Part shown: positions 36,400 through 49,345 of the stretch, piece by piece
Layout: each line of letters starts with the position of its first letter
Numbering within the stretch: the stretch's first letter is position 1
DNA from: Cranoglanis bouderius
Lineage: Eukaryota > Chordata > Actinopteri > Siluriformes > Cranoglanididae
Direction of reading: 5' to 3'
Length of the DNA: 64,000 bases
Assembly (NCBI GenBank): GCA_023630585.1
Contig: CM042558.1
Span: 8,277,300-8,341,299 of the forward strand
Translations under genes and position numbers: made by a program
Notes under the pieces: generated by a model
The model's input: only the letters and a program-made list of their open reading frames with translations
Told to the model about the DNA's origin: nothing
The model's database searches: none

Positions 36400-38260
36400 T
36401 AGTCCCACTCCATAAAAGTATCCACCAGATGAACTGAATATCTAAAAGACATGGCATTAATAGTAAAGAATGGAGAATGGGGAAAGTGCATAGGCTAAGA
36501 AATCATTGACAATTGTATTTCTTGTTTAAGCTATTTAGTTAATCTTCCTAAAATAAGAAATGAATAAGAACGAGTTGTTACAGCATCACAGTTGGTGTAT
36601 GATCAGAGTAGCCCCCACTGTTGACCTTCTCAAAATACTGATTAACATCTTTTTCTATTTTTTTCTTGCCTCACAGTCACCCTCTAGTTCATCTTACAGT
36701 GACCGTGTAATAAATACTTGACAGTGGGCTTCATTTATCAATCTTTAAGTTAAAGTTGTGTGTAAATGTTTGCATAAGCCAAACCGAACTGAAATTTTCC
36801 GCAGGATTTACAAAAACATTGGAAAGACTGATTTTCTTCCTACTCATGTGTGTATGTTGATCACCCGTCAAGTGCAAAGTGCGTTCCTGACACAGCTCAT
36901 TTGCGTTTAGTGACGCCCACCAGACTCCATAAAAGGTCAAGCACACAGAGGGTTGGGAGCACGAAATGAGCAATCAGGGAAAAGGCTAAAAGGCAGAAGT
37001 TGAAGTTATTTTGACTCATTTTTATGCCAATAAATCTATATATAATAATAATATATAATATTAATAATAATAAACGAGCATTAAATCTTCCGGTGGCTGA
37101 AGCGTTTGTTTACCGCTTATGGCTCTGCACAGCGAGACCGGCCTGTCCTCCGTTTATACAGCGCCTTTATTATATACATTTTATATTCTTTAATTAATGC
37201 CAATAATATAAAATGACCGGTTTCACAAAATGCTTTCGATGGTCTCAGTAACTCCACGACATAGTGAACTAGCATGAGGATGTGTTTTTGATAGAGACTC
37301 AAAACACTTCTATTAGTCGCTCTGGATAAGAGCGTCTGCTAAACACGGTACATGTAACAAAAATAATCAATTTAAACTCAACAGTATGTTCCAGATATAA
37401 AAGCGCAGTAATCCATGCACGTTATATGATTTGAAGTTGATCAGGTCGAGGTTTACATTATTTAGTCTTCTTACACGTAAACATTTACACACACTCAGGA
37501 GCAGGAGAAGGATACGACCGTTTTTCCAAATTTACAGGATTTTCATGAATGCAAACTCGTATGAACGGTAAGAAATAAATTTGTTCGTATCTGGCTTGAG
37601 GCCCAATGTATGGAGATTTTATTGAAATGTCATTCACAAAAATAGCTAATCAGACTGGATTAGTTTTACATGGAGAGGTGGAGCAGTGTAATTATTACCG
37701 GAGTTTCTCTGGGATTTTAGACCCGTCAGAATCTGTCACGTCAGTAATTCTTACAGACTGTGCTTGCATGCCGAATTTGACTTTTTATATAAAAATGACC
37801 AGTAAAAATATTAATTCTATTGAAATCCTCTCCTGCAGAATGAAGAACTATTACAGTTAAGCTTTTCATTTCCTTTTTGTTTTGTTACATTTACAAGAAC
37901 GTGCAAAGAGGCTTTGGTTCAAAGATTTCGTAATAGATCTTTCTTTTAAATTTCACTGTATCACATGATACTGCGGATACTGCAAAAATTTCATTCCCTA
38001 AACACCGATAACACGATAAATCACTAGCCTGTGCTGCTATACGAGAAATTTAGGAATCTGCACAAGCTCTGTAATGTTGTTATTACCACATTCATACAAT
38101 ATTAATTACGTATTTAGGGCAGTGTCACAAAATATGGACTAATTACCACACAAAATCATTCCCGGTAATATCCAAGTGTGTACTCAGTCTTTAAAACAAT
38201 ACTATATTTACTGTCCAGCTGTACTGAGATACCGCTGGCATTCGTGAGCCGGCTTTATCC
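36400..38260. other. No gene; isolated SINE/LINE tail at 37316
   Basis: AT-rich non-coding sequence with a (TAA)n run near 37038-37072. The only recognised element is the short tail annotated separately. Confidence 0.45.
37316..37360 (+). repeat. Isolated 3' tail of a fish SINE/LINE
   Basis: GTCGCTCTGGATAAGAGCGT followed by CTGCTAAA and ACATGTAA matches the tail of the SINE at 5999-6155 and is the part shared with partner LINEs. No head or body is attached. Confidence 0.6.
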
Positions 38261-38261
38261 T

Positions 38262-38490
38262 GGTTCAAGTTCAGTTTATTTGTATAGCGCTTTTAACAAT
38301 GGACATTGTCCCAAAGCAGCTTTACAGAAATATATAAATTCAGGACATAGATTTTTAATTCATGAATTTATCCCCAATGAGCAAGCCAGTGGCGACGGTG
38401 GCAAGGAAAAACTCCCTGAGACGATATGAGGAAGAAACCTTGAGAGGTACCAGACTCAAAAGGGAACCCGTCTTCATCTGGGGGACAACG
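38262..38490 (+). repeat. High-copy teleost repeat (GTATAGCGCTTTTAACAATG)
   Basis: The sequence GTATAGCGCTTTTAACAATG, CAAAGCAGCTTTACAGAAAT, GAATTTATCCCCAATGAGCA, AGGAAAAACTCCCTGAGACG and GAAGAAACCTTGAGAGGTAC is one I recognise as a very common interspersed fish repeat. Its frame is open in places (KEKLPETI, RRYEEETL) and is often mistaken for a protein. No second copy lies in this window, so termini cannot be set. Confidence 0.6.
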
Positions 38491-38724
38491 AATGGTAACA
38501 CCTGGTGTTTCTTTTTAACGAAAAGCACATTTGTGATTCGTTGGAGTCCATTTGTTTTCTGGGCCTTTTCCACTGAGACCTGAAGCATTTTCATACCCCT
38601 TGGGAAACCCGCTGGGAGGTGGTTCGTTTAATGAAGAAACCTCTCCACCGAACACATTTCCTTCAGGCATAAATTGCCATGCACTGCAAGGCTCGCTCTC
38701 GGAATCATTTCGGCGCTCTGCTAA

Positions 38725-38756
<32 letters not shown>

Positions 38757-39460
38757 CCTGCACGAGAATATCGGCGAGCGTGGTCTATTCTGTCTATCAG
38801 CCCTGCTCATTTCACACTTCTTCTCCAACCAGCTCTAACGGTCTGCTCGTTTGAATATGTCAATGGTTGGGTTTTGTTGTTTTTTTTCCTTGGACACTGA
38901 TGTATCCCTGTGTCGACATAACAAGGAAAAAGCTGTCTGGTGGGCAGATCACGCTGCGCCTTGGCAGAACCTCAAACATCTGCAGAAGGTCAAGTTTCCA
39001 CTGTATGGAACCAATCAATGGCGCCCATAGAACGGCAAACAAAGAATGGCGCTTCACACCAGAGCAGGAGCCTTGCCCTTGTGTTACAGATTCATTCTCC
39101 CTTAGGCAAGATAAGCCCTGAGTACTTCAAAAGAACGGAGTGAAGTCATGCGTTCGAATAAGCGCATTTCACGGACGCGGCCAATCAGAGCACAGGAAGC
39201 TGTAAGAAATGTAGCTGTTCACAAAAACATTATTTAGCAGTGATATTTCTTTAAGAAGGAAACTACAGACCTCAAACGTAACATTAGCACTGAAGATGTC
39301 CTACTGACAGATCAGTCATGTGATAAATAGGCCCAGATCGTTCCTAGACAAGCCGATGTTTAGAATAATTGCGCTCAAATTTCCCTGGAGGTTTTCTCTC
39401 GGTCCAAAGTGCAGCAGCTACATCACATGGCTCGCATGCTGGAATAGAATACAGACATGC

Positions 39461-39462
<2 letters not shown>

Positions 39463-39507
<45 letters not shown>
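39463..39507. repeat. (TG)n microsatellite
   Basis: Uninterrupted TG run of about 22 units. Confidence 0.97.
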
Positions 39508-39510
<3 letters not shown>

Positions 39511-42500
39511 TGAGGCTGTTTCAGCTTCCCAGTCATGTACATGCCTCCCACTGGGCCTCTTTTTTAAGGTGTGTCGCACAGCCACGGCTCAGTCACACAC
39601 TCGCTAGTGTTGCTTTCTTAGCCTCGGGCACAGCAAAAGGAATTAAACAGAGGCGCTCGACAGCCCTTCTGAGATCCTGCTAAACAGCCATGCAGCCATG
39701 ACAATGTGACAAAGAGACAAAACAAGCTCTCTCTCTCTCTCTTTCTCTCGTATGTTTCCCAGATGTGCTTCTCACGCATTCCCGCCTAAACTCGGCAGAT
39801 GCTTGTGCGAGAATTGAAGACAGCTCATCGTGATGCATGTAGACGACGCCAATAAATGTATGACATGGGCCTCGGCCGAGATTACTACAGCTTCTCTTTC
39901 TACTTCCTGCCTCTATTTATGCAGCGTTAACACCCACGTAATTGGGCAATGCGAGTGTGACGCTTCAAACAGGACGCTGAGATAGGACTTTAATCCTGGC
40001 TTGAGCTCAGAGCTCTGCCCTGCTCAGCCTGTTGCCCTGCTACCTTCACGAGGTAACAAGAGTTAACTTGTTTTGGGAGCAAATTGAATTACGGGCGCAT
40101 TCCGACAGGCTCGCCGAATACCTGCGCTGCCACCTCGGAGAGAAAAGGGCACAGGAGTCATTTTGAGCCTCTGCCAAACTGCTTTTGAGCGAAGCCCTTG
40201 GGGTAACAGTCCGTTTATTTGATATGTGAAAGTATGCACTGAAAACGAATATACAGTACAGTCCAAACGAAAGCCATCTGGTATCGCTTAGAGCTGTGTT
40301 CAACAAAAGCAGAGCTGGATCAGTACAAAGAGATGGGGTTGGAGGTCTGCGCTGGCTCAGATGTCCAGTCCACCTCCGGAGAGCGATGACTAATGGTGTT
40401 TGTGTTTCGTGGCTCATCATTTGCTGTCTTAGGCTGTGTGGCCAAAAAAACAGAAGAACTGTGCAAGAATGGAAAGAGCCATTGAAAAATTCACAGGAAG
40501 TGTCAGAGAGTATGTGCACCGTAATAATAAATTCGATTCATGAATCGCGATACTCAGCTGACTGGCAACCTTTAAGTCGCTCAGAGCACACCGTGTGGAT
40601 CTTCGCTCTGTTGCTAAGTATAACAGATGTTCCTGCTATCATGTTACATCACGTTACATTAACATGCCAGTTCACACAGAGGGGTCAACCAGCAAGGCTC
40701 TGATAAACCTCCTCATTCTTTACTGCTTTAGAAAATGACTGCTCTTTTAGATGGTTTGATATCAATCTAAATGATGACATCTGTAACTTTGATTTTTTAC
40801 AGCAGTATTAAGTCTAGCTCCACTGTCTGACAGTTTCACTTAACCACTTTATTTGGGCTGTAAATACATGCAAAAATGTGGCACTCTCTCACTCTCACTC
40901 CCCTGTCAATCATAAAGTCGGACATTTTAAGGGCTGTCTCAATCGCAAAATCCTTCCAGTCCCTAAAAAATCCCAGAATGCACCGCAATAACCAGGGAGC
41001 ATCGATGCTCACTATATTACCTTACTGGAAAAAAAGTCATATTTTCTAAAGCCTCTCAGCTCGAAAAAAAAAAAAGGGGTACGAACTCTCAGCCGACTTC
41101 AAATCGTCTACAAATGTAAGTAGCTTGTTATTGTGGTTGGAGCTTTCAAATGATTTACTCACGTTAGCGTTTTATAACTTTATTTGATGTTCTATATACG
41201 GTTCATATATATTTAAGTGTTTCATGATGTTTTTTAAAATCCACTAGCTAGCCTACGATCTTGCTTGACGTACCATGACAGAAAAGCGTGTGATTAAAAT
41301 GTATTAAATTTAAATTTACAAATTTATATGACATATAAAACTTAAATATTTTAAAGTTTTTAATTTTTGGTGATGTTTTCCAGCGTGAGTACGTGGTCAT
41401 GTCACCAGAAATTATCAGTGTAGTGACCCAGGGTCCTTACCACTGCCCAAACTCGTGTACATGATATACTGATTCACGACCTAGAGAGCTATGGAGCTGA
41501 TTAAGACACACCCAGCGACACTGGCCAATCATGCGTGTCCGTGAGCTCATGTATGCAAAAGAGGGTGGACAGCGCTTTCCTTCCGAGCGTCTTACGCTGC
41601 CATGTGACGCGGCATGAGCAGAGGTGTGAAAAGATGTCTCGGAGGAAGCACTTGCTTGCCTTGCTGCATTTTAACTAGAGACATTGGGACTGAATTGTTA
41701 ACAGGTAATATTCTGAACTACTCTCACACTTAAGCAGATAAATACTTGGTCAGCTTATCCTTCAAACCGTGGGTCATCGAATTAACCACAAACTTTGTGT
41801 AAAGTCGACAATACGGCTCTATATACACAACCTGCAACAATCAATCCTAATTTATTACTGTACGAGGACACGGTTCTTCTATAAATTTACTCAGCTAGAG
41901 AAACTTTGTGTCTGTTCCACGCCAAGTCCTTCTGCAACATAAAATAACCAAGTGAACGCGGCATTTTAATCCAGTGTCAGTGTAAGTGAAGCAGTATGAA
42001 GACAGATGGTGTCAGCGTGGCAGAGAACGAGTCTGTCGTCTTCATCACAGCACTCCGAGGGTTAAGTGCGAGTCTGTTCGACACGGCTGCTTCGTCGTTC
42101 GTACGGCTCAGCTGCTGTTGCCATGGGACGCAGTCATTGGAGAAAGACCTGCGCTTAATGAAAGCCTTCTCCGCTGTCACGCGCTGCAGCTAATGGGAGA
42201 TCTTCCTTCATGACTACAAAACATGTTCGCTCACTGACAGACCACAGTTCACCTCTTCCAATCTGCATAATCTGCTGAGTTTTAGTGACAGAATAAGAGC
42301 TGATTATCTTAATTAAACCAAAGTGGGTGAAAGGCTACGCTGATCCTCTGACGCATTTTTAACTTGAGTAGAACTGGAAAAGCTGGAGCCAACAGTCTGC
42401 CAGAACAAACATGACTGCGCTATTGTTCTCGGCCCTGGCTGCAGAATTCCTCCCTCCAGGTCCGTGTTCCCGGCGAGAGGCCAGCTGAAACGGGGTGTTT

Positions 42501-44087
42501 CCAGGAGAGAGGCCTGCTGCGGGAAGCGGGTCACTCTAGGTCAGCCAGGTCAAATTCTGGGAAAAACGCGGTCTGTCAGAGTCGTAGTGTTGACACATGC
42601 AGCAGGCAGAGAGCTGAGGATGACAGCCACGCTGCGAAAACAAGATCTTGGTCCAGGGGAAGACATTGACATCCTGACATTCTGCACTGAGCACTAACGG
42701 GAGAAATGTGGCTCCTGAGCGTTTCACGCTCTTCACAATTCAGGGACGCTTCTGAAGGGCGTGTTTATATTCTCCCTTTCTATTATATTCTCAAATACAC
42801 AAAAAGACAAACTTAATTAGTCAGAGATTCTTGGTATAATATTATCTATTATCTTCTTAATGCTCTTTATGACTGATTTAAAACACCCTTGAACAAGTTT
42901 AATCTAATAAATCATGTGCAGTTTATATAATGTGACAATGTCAAACAAAAGTTTCTCTAAACTGTTACTTTTATAAATTGTGAATATCTATAAATGAGAT
43001 TTTTTTTAAAACAAACAAACAAAAAAAAAAAAACACCCCATGTTCTCTTGCCATGCCTAATAGCTAGAAAGTGATACAGCCAAAAAAAAATTATATCACT
43101 GTATATTTTAAGATTATTATGATGAATCACAGTATAATGTCTATAAAGTACCATATTTACTGTCTGATATTTTGGCAAATATAAAGCGAAACTAAACTAC
43201 ACACTTGCACTATCCTTTAAATCCAATTTCTTGTTAAATTGCAAATAAGTACTTAGTATGAAATATAATGTAGGTTTTTTTTTTTTTTTTTTTTTTGTGA
43301 AACACTCTGCGCTGCATTCGATCAATACTGCTTCATCATTTCATCAATACTGCTTCGTTCCCTGGTTATAAAAATAAATAAACGGCTTTCTTTTTATAAG
43401 TAAAAGTAATTACGATGTTTTGTGTTGTTTGTTCTGGACGCCAACACTTCCTCCACACATGCTGTTCGGGAGTGAAACGCTTCCGTTATTTAATCAGGAG
43501 AGACTAAAGCTCCAACGCTGCGCATTTCTGAATGGATCGGAGCAGCTGTCTTAACTACACTGTTTATAAAACTATCATTATAAAAATACAGATGACGATT
43601 ATACAGTAGTTGACGATTATACAGTAGACGTGTGTATGTTCTAATAACCGATGTTAAAAGTCGTTATTTAAGCTACGTTATTTAATGTGTAGCTATAGAG
43701 CACAGACTACACACGAGCTTTTCCCATTAATACAAATAGACTTTGACACTATATTTCTTTTCCAGGTGATGAGTGACGTTGTGTTGTGTTCACTGACGCA
43801 TGTAACGAGAGTGGACACAAAATCATGTTCTCTGTTGTTGTCTTTTCCTCCTCCACATCACGTTTTGTTTGCATTATGTTGTTTTTTTTTCCCTCCTCAC
43901 AGCTCCGTACAGGTATAACGTTTCTATAAGTTATATATTATCTATGAATTTCAACCAGAACACTGGATCAACCATTACTAGCTATAAATCTAGCTGTAAA
44001 CTAGGATTTCAGTCTCTTTATTTCCGAGTCTTTATCTACACTGCCATATTCTCAGATTTTAGCTATGTTTCCTAAATTTTCCTCCTG

Positions 44088-44300
44088 AACAGTCTTTCCA
44101 GGATTTTGCGATCGCAGAAATGAACGCAAAATCGAGCAAACTCAGCACATTCAGCCAAAGCCCTCTTCGATTCACGTGCGCTGAACACGAGTACAGCTAA
44201 AAGGTCTCATTTACCAACCAACATCACTGCGAAACAATTTGTACACTTGCAATTTCATCAATTCAAGTAGTACTTGCTTTCAAAAAAGCACTAAGAACGC
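44088..44300 (-). repeat. Inverted partial relative of the element at 27710-28073
   Basis: On the minus strand, GGTAAATGAGACCTTTTAGC and TGAGTTTGCTCGATTTTGCG correspond to interior blocks of 27710-28073. The end CAGTCTTTCCAGGAT (plus strand) resembles that element's CAGTCCGTACAGGAT terminus. Confidence 0.55.
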
Positions 44301-47300
44301 TGCAAGTTGCATAGCAGATTGTGAAGAAAAAAAAAAAACAATCACAAAAAACTCCTGTGAAATCCTGTATGGATTGTTTTATTAATCTGCATATTAAACC
44401 GTATCTCGATGGGATTATATTTACATGAGGCTGTGGGGTAATTTCCTATTTTACAGGTGCTCCTCTGTGATTTTATTTCCATCCGGATAGCCAATGTCGG
44501 TGTTTTTCTCCGTCCTCCTCTGAGAGAATTGCAAGCCAAATTCCTACTGTTTTTCGGCAAACTCAGTGGCTGTCTGATCATTTTATTCCCGTCTGGATAC
44601 ACGTCTGTGATTTTCTATGCCGATGTTGCCTTGCGTTGGGAAAAAAAAAAAAGATGTCTGACTGCTGCTAATTGCTGTACTTAGACTAGTAACGTTCGTA
44701 CCTGTGACCCTCCCCCAAGATATTGAACACTTTGAATCGTGGAACGAAAAATGGATGCTTCCTGCTACATTGAGATTATGAATTGTGTTTTCAAATTGTC
44801 TGTTCGCTCCGAAATTAAATAAGAACCAGCGTCTCTTCTCTTCTCTCCAGTGCCTCTTTGCCATGTTGTGAATGAAGAATGATCATATGACCCCGTGACC
44901 CAAACATCTGGGTTCGTAGAAAATACAAGCCACTAATAACTCACTCCGCATGTGGTCATTTTATAGCTGTCTGGATGCGAGTGTTTTATCACTGAGGAAT
45001 TCTCATACGTTATTAGACGTTCCCTTGATAAATGAATCCAGTCTGAATAGGGTTTTGGAAATGCTCTACCGATCAATTTCTTACACAAGCAGTGAGAATG
45101 TCTCTAAATGTAAAAGGTTAGTTAAACATCGTCTTAAACTAATTCGCTCCAGCACCAGTCTGGAGATGTTTAAAGACAGCGACCTTTTTTGCTGCTGTTT
45201 TCCTGATCACTCGACCCATTACTCGTCTGTCCTTTGATTGCACAAGCTACAGCTTGATTAGAATTTGCATTAAGGTCGAGGCTTATGTGCACCGCTGAAC
45301 GTTTGACCGTTCAGGCATGTCAGCTGTAAATCTCTCCCGCTGATAACGCTCGTATCTCCAGTTACTGTTTTATGATAAGCGAAGGCTTACACGAGCTCGC
45401 CGTGATTCGGGCGTAATTAAGACGGCAGACGTTCTGAAGACGCCGGTATTTAAAAGACACTCTAACCCAGAAGCCTTATAAGCACGTAAGTGTCAACGTG
45501 AAGCTCTGTATCAAAGGAACAGCTTGTGTACACGAGCCGAATGAACAAAGAGCGAACTCTGTGCAGGCTAACTTGCAGGCCAGATTCAGATGGATGTTGG
45601 AGAGGTCCTGAACATAGCAGTCTTTATGTTGTGGTGCAGTGGGGGAGGGACAGGAATGACCGCCATGGGCTCGTGTTACAGCCTGTTTTCTTAAGCCACA
45701 AATCACATGCCCACTTCCAGCACTTAACCCGGCAGTCGCTGCCTCTGTGACCGAGGACCGAGCACAGATAGCGGGATATTTACAATCTGAGGCATTGTGA
45801 TTGTGGCCTTCATTTACCTTATGATTTTAATTAGCATAGTGAATTAGTTCCTGCGAGATATCGATCCGTCTGATCTCACATACGGAAAATTCGCAAAGGC
45901 AGGCCACCAACTAATCCAAATAAACCGCAAAAAAATAAGCTATAATTTTAAACTAGCATAAAGAATTAGCGCATGCAGTCTGAAATGTTCGCTGATCCAC
46001 ATTAAAAATACGATTCAATAATAATCAAAAATACTGCAATGCCTTGAATTCAAACTGCTATGATTTGAAATCGGTTCCTGAGAGATGTTTACTCGCGCAT
46101 AAGAATGATCTCCATAAATACCGCAATGTTAAAAAAAAAACCTGCAAATAAAAAAATAACTCCAGGTTGAAGGTTTGAAGATAATATTCTAGTGGTATTG
46201 CAGTCATCTCTTTTTTTTTTGCAATTTAGGTTTAAAAGGTGTGATGGTCCAGCATTTTCAGAATTCACTGCACATTTATGAACACCTCGATGTGAAAATA
46301 TTTTCCTCCCCTGATATCCAGCTCCTGTTCTAATCGTGCCGGACGCCAGAGTGCACATTTGCACCTCTCCACCTCTCCAATTTGGTCATCCAGCATGGAA
46401 AATTCGTTCCAGTGCCCGGTTTCTGCTGATTACCATGAATGCAGTTGACCTCAGGCCACATCCCTGAAAACAAAGTAGCAGCTCACTGTACACACAGACC
46501 GGCGTACACAATGGCACGGTCCCCTCCATCCATCTCCGTCCAGATGAGCCGCTCCGGCCCTGTCGCCTGCGACACAGGACTTCTTCCCGACTGTACGCAT
46601 TTCTAGTCTGCACGTGGACGAACCTGAAAGGTCGACAAGATCGATCTCGCAGCGGAACGAGACATGTTTATCCATACACCTCGTATCTATCTCTGTGTTA
46701 ACAGAGTGTGTAGCGTCATAAGCTGTGTATGTGCTGGTGAATGAGCAATAATGTAAATATTTTACTACAGGAATTTACTGAAGTGCCATGGGATAAAACA
46801 TGGAATAAAAGACGAGAACAAAAGATGCAGTAGTTGGTCGTGTGTACGTTTTGAAGAGGGAAAAAAACTATTTTAATGCCTTGCTTTATTAAAAATCACC
46901 TATCTAACAGATACTATCTAACATTTAATATCAGATCAACTTCAGGCACAGAAGAGAAATGAGATTTATTCATTATAGTGGGAAAACAACAACAACAACA
47001 ACAACTCTCCAGTGCCTGTCCTGATTTTGTTAGCACTATAAAACCCAGAGTTGTATTTTGGCAGCTTGTTTATAAATACAAACTCACACAATGTAAACAT
47101 GCCTCTCTGGACTTGTTGAAGCCAGTCCGCGTTTCAACACACATTCAGACCTTCTTTTTTTTTTCGAACAATTTGTACAATGAAAACATCTCATGACCTG
47201 CAAAATGTAAACCTTTAAACCTGGTAAACAACTGGGCATTATGTTAATGTCGGTTTTCTTCGGTGTAACCGTCTGGTAGAACTCTACCTAGCTGTCTAGT

Positions 47301-47624
47301 TGTTGCTTTGCTAACGGCTACATACAGTTTGTACAAACCTACAGGCAACCTGCTATTTATTTGTGTTTGCTTGTTTTTTTCGCGAAAAATGACAACTTTT
47401 CAGCGAAATGTGAATACAAATTGTTTTCAAATGCCGACACAAACACGAGGACAGCGACCAGAGCAGTGAGGTTGAGTAGCGTTTCCAATATTAAAGGTTT
47501 CCAGTACACATGTCGGTTAAGATAATGGGCGAGATGTCAAACCGTGCGACTGTGAGCTGCTGTGTGTGTGTGATGTCGAGTTATAACGCGTTATAATATA
47601 ACAAGCGCAACCGCGGGGTCTTAC

Positions 47625-47801
47625 CGTGAGTTCGGGATTGTCGGTGTCGCGGTGGCTCACGGCGCGGATGACCCCGACACGCCACGGCCAGCGCGCGATC
47701 TCCGCGAGCTCCGGCGGCGCCTCTCCGCTCACGCACAGGAACCGCTTCCCCACCAGCTCCGGCCGCGCTTCCACAACCGCCGCCACCGCCGCCGCCGCCA
47801 T
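47625..47801 (-). CDS. jmjd1c: First coding exon of a KDM3-family histone H3K9 demethylase, probably jmjd1c
   Basis: The exon encodes 59 residues from an ATG in a strong Kozak context (GCCATGG). An alanine/valine-rich start is followed by PELVGKRFLCVSG, an acidic/hydrophobic stretch, and ARWPWRVGVIRAVSHRD then NPELT. From memory, vertebrate JMJD1C proteins begin with a very similar ELVGKRFLCV...WRAGVIRAVSHRD...NPDLAV segment; KDM3A is more distant and KDM3B more so. The exon stops after ACG at a GTAAGA donor (intron GT at 47624-47623), phase 0, where family members continue with a VEFDD-type segment. The family consists of nuclear JmjC proteins acting on histone H3K9, but the zinc-finger and JmjC domains are not in this window. 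The gene runs to lower coordinates. Exon 2 was not located, so a large first intron is inferred. Fish carry paralogues, and I cannot say which this is. Confidence 0.82.
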
Positions 47802-48180
47802 GGCCCCTTCAGGCGCACAGAGAGAGCCCTAAACCCCTCGGAAACTTCAGCGCCGACGCCCTACCGATCGGACATTGACTACAGGAGAACTGGTAAACAG
47901 AACAAAAGAAAAAAAAAGAAAAGAAAGAAATTAAAAAAAAGAAAGGCAAGAATTTTGTCGTTCTGCGTGTCGACCGCAACCCGGAGGGGGGATTTAAATT
48001 TCTTTCAGCCTCCGCCCGCAAATAGCCGCTCTTTCACTCCGCCACACTGAACACTGGAGACATATCACCGCCGCGTGGAACAACTGGTATCCCTCCGCTG
48101 CGCACTACACCGCATACTACCGTACTATACAGTATGGCAACCGGCCTACACCAATGACGCGTACTCCGTTTAGACGAACT
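47802..48180 (-). promoter_or_regulatory. CpG-rich promoter and 5'UTR region of the jmjd1c-like gene
   Basis: CpG density rises sharply from about 47585 to 48070 compared with the AT-rich surroundings, as expected for a CpG-island promoter over a first exon. The sequence upstream of the ATG carries no TATA box that I can place with confidence. A purine-rich run near 47905-47946 would lie in the 5'UTR or proximal promoter. About 170 bp further upstream a long (TA)n(CA)n tract and a transposon pile-up begin. The transcription start is not determinable by eye. Confidence 0.6.
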
Positions 48181-48344
48181 AATTAGTACAGTATCACGTG
48201 ATGTAAAACCCACAGCAAGGAAAAGTATTATTCTATCTCACTGACAGTACTGACCATCTATTATTTATAGCCTACTGAAAATAGTGCTCACTCAGTACTG
48301 TTATTGTTTTTGTTAACCATATGAGTGAGTACTATTGATAATAA

Positions 48345-48472
<128 letters not shown>

Positions 48473-48474
48473 AT

Positions 48475-48665
48475 TAATATTGGCACCCTTGGTAAATATG
48501 AGCAAAGAAGGCTGTGAAAATTTGTCTTTATTGTTTAACCTTTTGATCTTTTGTTAAAAAAAAAAATCACCAAAATTGTTCAACCATGACTTCCATGACT
48601 AAATATGAGGTAACACATAGGCCAAATTCCATTAGCAATTCATTACAATGGGTTAGACCAAGGAA
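48475..48665 (+). mobile_element. Left end of a Tc1-like element (ATATTGGCACCC family)
   Basis: AATATTGGCACCCTTGGTAA and GAGCAAAGAAGGCTGTGAAA, then TTTGTCTTTATTG, form the terminal region of a fish Tc1 family. A related, inverted end occurs at about 52270-52368 (ATTATTGTCACCCTTGGTAA on the minus strand). The body is displaced by the MITE starting at 48670. The outermost bases are lost in the (CA)n tract. Confidence 0.7.
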
Positions 48666-48669
48666 TATA

Positions 48670-48937
48670 CAGTACTGTGCAGAAGTTTTAGGCACATGCA
48701 GAGAAATGCTATAGAGCAAAGATAGCTTCAAAATAATGAAATTAAATGTTTCTACATTTAAAAAAAAATACAATAAAGAGCTGTAAACGGTAGTAAATGA
48801 AACAAAGTCAATATTTGATGTGACAAAAAATTTTAAAAAATAAATAAAAATAGTAGTCTCCGGTACAATTTGTGCAGTTTTATAAGGAAATTAGCTGGTA
48901 AGTTTTATTGAGCATCTTGCAGAACCAGACACAGTTC
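48670..48937 (-). mobile_element. MITE family A, copy 4 (half copy)
   Basis: It begins CAGTACTGTGCAGAAGTTTT after a TA and runs to CAGACACAGTTC, where homology to copy 3 stops abruptly and Tc1 transposase sequence begins. The other terminus is not attached here. Confidence 0.88.
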
Positions 48938-48944
48938 ACAGAAA

Positions 48945-49345
48945 TGTTATGAATCAACCCGGAATTGGACGTGTGTCTATACTGTCTCAACGCATTGTGA
49001 AGAGGATGGCTCGAGTGGCCAAAAAATCTCCAAGGATCACAGCTGGAGAATTGCAGAAGTTAGTTGTGTCTTGGGGTCAGAAAGTCTCAAAACTACAATC
49101 CAAAGTCACCTACATCACCACAAGTTGTTTCGAAGGGTTTCAAGAAAAAAGCCTCTACTCTCATCCAAAAACAAACTCAACATCATCAGTTTGCCAGACA
49201 CTACTGGAACTTCAAATGGGATCGGGTTCTATGGTCAGATGAAACCAAAATAGAGCTTTTTGGCAATAAACACCGGAGGTGGTTTTGGTGCACACTAGGA
49301 AGTGGAATTAAACGTGGCAAACACAGACGAGCAGAGCGATACACA
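48945..49345 (+). pseudogene. Tc1-like transposase fragment (N-terminal and first catalytic part)
   Basis: Frame 1 reads QPGIGRVSILSQRIVKRMAR then SPRITAGELQKLVVSWGQKV, the second DNA-binding part of a Tc1 transposase. Small frame shifts follow near 49090-49190. Another frame then continues ARHYWNFKWDRVLWSDETKI with ELFGNKHRRWFW, which includes the first catalytic Asp (WSDET). Nothing of the second and third catalytic regions follows. It probably belongs with the terminal repeat at 48475-48665, the MITE half-copy having split them. Confidence 0.85.

Larger units (their letters stand above)
38500..47500. other. About 9 kb of presumed intron 1 with little recognisable content
   Basis: Contains A-run 38733-38756, (TG)n 39463-39507, a CT run near 39728-39748, poly-T 43277-43296 and one inverted repeat copy (44088-44300). 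Non-repetitive, balanced blocks at 39800-40060 and 45240-45780 are candidates for conserved regulatory DNA. No exon of the JMJD1C family was spotted. Confidence 0.4.

Noticed and set aside
38362..38583. Short ORF reading RRYEEETL / KEKLPETI as a conserved protein
   Set aside because: The DNA is a high-copy fish interspersed repeat known to produce such spurious frames.
40046..40519. 157-codon minus-strand ORF as a possible gene
   Set aside because: No recognised motif; a competing open frame lies on the other strand and the composition is like the surrounding intron.
47626..48050. Plus-strand ORFs over the CpG island
   Set aside because: Antisense shadows of the jmjd1c-like exon and promoter; arginine/histidine-rich owing to GC content.
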